A DNA stretch of 64,000 nt from Bowdeniella nasicola (GTDB lineage Bacteria > Actinomycetota > Actinomycetes > Actinomycetales > Actinomycetaceae): positions 210,864 to 274,863 of the forward strand of contig JAUNVA010000001.1 of the NCBI GenBank assembly GCA_030537895.1, read 5' to 3'. Of this stretch, positions 63,337 to 64,000 are shown piece after piece. The stretch's first letter is position 1; the number at the start of each line of letters is the position of its first letter. The notes under the pieces are model-generated. The model worked only from the letters and a program-made list of their open reading frames with translations. It was not told the origin of the DNA and did no database searches. The position numbers and the translations under genes are program-made.

Positions 63337-63383
63337 CCCGGGGTGGCGCCGCCGCATCGTGTATTCGGCGACGCCACCCCGGG
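63337..63383 (+). terminator. Hairpin terminator after gcvP
   Basis: CCCGGGGTGGCG (63337-63348) pairs exactly with 63372-63383, and the stem extends inward (CGCCG with CGGCG) past a one-base bulge. It lies 18 bases past the gcvP stop; no T tract. Confidence 0.75.
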
Positions 63384-63434
63384 TCGTGTGCGTCTCGGAG
63401 CTATCCGGCGAAATACGGACGCTACCTGGTGGGT

Positions 63435-63482
63435 GAATCCGCAGCATTACTTGCGCACGATGCGCCGTCATGCTGCGGATTC
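63435..63482. repeat. Long inverted repeat with a nested hairpin upstream of the last gene
   Basis: GAATCCGCAGCA (63435-63446) is exactly complementary to 63471-63482, extendable by one pair. The 24-base loop holds its own stem, GCGCA-CGA-TGCGC. No coding frame explains it. Confidence 0.6.
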
Positions 63483-63522
63483 AAGGGGCATCGCACGATG
63501 CTCAGGTGCCCGCCGGCAGAGC

Positions 63523-63558
63523 TTGACACCGATGACACGATGTGCTCAAATGTATAAT
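63523..63558 (+). promoter_or_regulatory. Promoter of the Lys/Ala-rich gene
   Basis: TATAAT at 63553-63558 is a consensus -10 in an AT-rich pocket. TTGACA at 63523-63528 is 24 bases away, too far for a standard pair; ATGACA at 63532-63537 with a 15-base spacer is the nearer -35 candidate. Transcription would start about 50 bases before the GTG at 63614. Confidence 0.5.
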
Positions 63559-63613
63559 TGTTAGCAGCGTCTTAACGGCGCTGCTTATTTTGTTGCCTAT
63601 CGAAAGGCGATTC

Positions 63614-64000
63614 GTGTCTGTTCCCTCCACGTCGTCCTCGCGAACGAAGTCCACTCCCGCGAAAAAGAAGAAGACGAGCACGGCTCGTACGAGCTCCACG
63701 GCTCCAAAGAAGAAAGAATCGACGACGTCGAAGGGTAGCGCACGCGCCACCACGAAAGCCCCCGCGAAGAAGGCCTCCAGCGCGACGAGCTCCGCCACGA
63801 AGGCCAGCACACCGAAGACGGGCGGGGCGAAGGCCAACACGACGGCGAAGAAGCCCGCCGCGAAGAAGACGGCGAGCACGAAGGGCGCGGCGGCCCGCAG
63901 CAAGAAGAGCCAGCAAGACTCTGCTGCCACCGGTGCGGCGTCGACCTCGACGGCCGCCAAGAAGAAGACGACGGCCAAGAAGGCGGCGTCGACCTCAACC
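63614..64000 (+). CDS. Lys/Ala/Ser/Thr-rich protein N-terminus (partial), possibly a sigma factor or histone-like protein
   Basis: A plus-strand frame starts at GTG 63614 (then SVPSTSSSRTKSTPAKKKKT) after GAAAGG and remains open for 129 codons to the window edge. Almost every residue is Lys, Ala, Ser or Thr, with repeats such as PAKKA, TAKKPAAKKTAST and AAKKKTTAKKAAS. This is a basic disordered tail. Two known settings fit: the N-terminal extension of the principal sigma factor (RpoD/HrdB) in many actinobacteria, or a histone H1/HupB-like protein. A strong TATAAT promoter suits a highly expressed housekeeping gene. The folded part lies outside the window, so identity is open. Confidence 0.65.
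   Translation, partial: MSVPSTSSSRTKSTPAKKKKTSTARTSSTAPKKKESTTSKGSARATTKAPAKKASSATSSATKASTPKTGGAKANTTAKKPAAKKTASTKGAAARSKKSQQDSAATGAASTSTAAKKKTTAKKAASTST

Noticed and set aside
63523..63528. TTGACA as the -35 of the last gene
   Set aside because: The 24-base distance to TATAAT is too long for one promoter; a nearer ATGACA is more plausible.

Overview
The window is a GC-rich actinobacterial chromosome segment with dense, short-spaced genes, many GTG starts and no insertion sequence, prophage, CRISPR array or tRNA that I could see. From memory, the gene content and much of the order follow the Mycobacterium tuberculosis block from about Rv2230c to Rv2173: nif3, zinc-ribbon protein, RNase H, panB, glnA2-glnE-glnA1, DUF4191, lipA-lipB, E2, pepB, glycerate kinase, erpA, ctaC/ctaF, qcrCAB-ctaE, trpD, an exonuclease/UvrC-like protein, fadD15, plsC, pknL, Rv2175c and a polyprenyl synthase. 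Polyphosphate glucokinase plus a pyrophosphate-type phosphofructokinase recall Actinomyces-like organisms. An Actinomycetaceae relative with a full aerobic respiratory chain is my best guess; genus cannot be read from the sequence.

Layout. 1-3475 (minus): a membrane redox operon built around a cytochrome b561/molybdopterin fusion protein, with small membrane proteins, an unrecognised protein and a palindrome over its promoter. 3547-5962 (plus): nif3, a coiled-coil protein and an RNase HI fusion. 5971-11666: yaaA, RNase P RNA, ppgK, map, panB, nadE. 11759-18268: nitrogen assimilation (glnA2, glnE, glnA1) and a DUF4191 protein. 18281-26199: lipoate and 2-oxoacid dehydrogenase functions (lipA, lipB, E2, lpdA), a pseudokinase and pepA. 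26262-34012: small membrane proteins, pyrD, a TDT transporter, an M20 peptidase, lipoproteins, a glycerate-kinase-like protein, erpA and an FKBP. 34211-42812: ctaCDF, sodA, qcrCAB and ctaE. 43051-52446: trpD, a GIY-YIG exonuclease, fadD, glk, plsC and PPi-PFK. 52509-58691: a PASTA kinase with its Rv2175c-type partner, a LysM transglycosylase, a polyprenyl synthase and a DUF4192 protein. 58708-63318: a glycine riboswitch and gcvTHP. From 63614: a Lys/Ala/Ser/Thr-rich N-terminus cut by the window end.

How the genes work together. Lipoate made by LipB/LipA would be attached to the E2 subunit and GcvH, and LpdA re-oxidises both. The lipA reading frame is nevertheless broken by one missing base. 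The qcrCAB/ctaCDEF genes encode the actinobacterial bcc-aa3 supercomplex. GlnE adenylylates GlnA1, which keeps the target tyrosine, whereas GlnA2 has lost it. PpgK and PPi-PFK would let sugar phosphorylation draw on polyphosphate and pyrophosphate.

Two recurring themes stand out. First, at least five proteins carry a domain whose family is recognisable but whose catalytic or metal-binding residues are gone: the NadE glutaminase domain, the phosphatase half of the RNase H fusion, the zinc ribbon, the glycerate kinase and the protein kinase at 20103. Second, fourteen genes have a -10-like hexamer exactly 6 or 7 bases before an ATG or GTG and no Shine-Dalgarno sequence, as expected for leaderless mRNAs. 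All family assignments come from reading translations; no database search was run.
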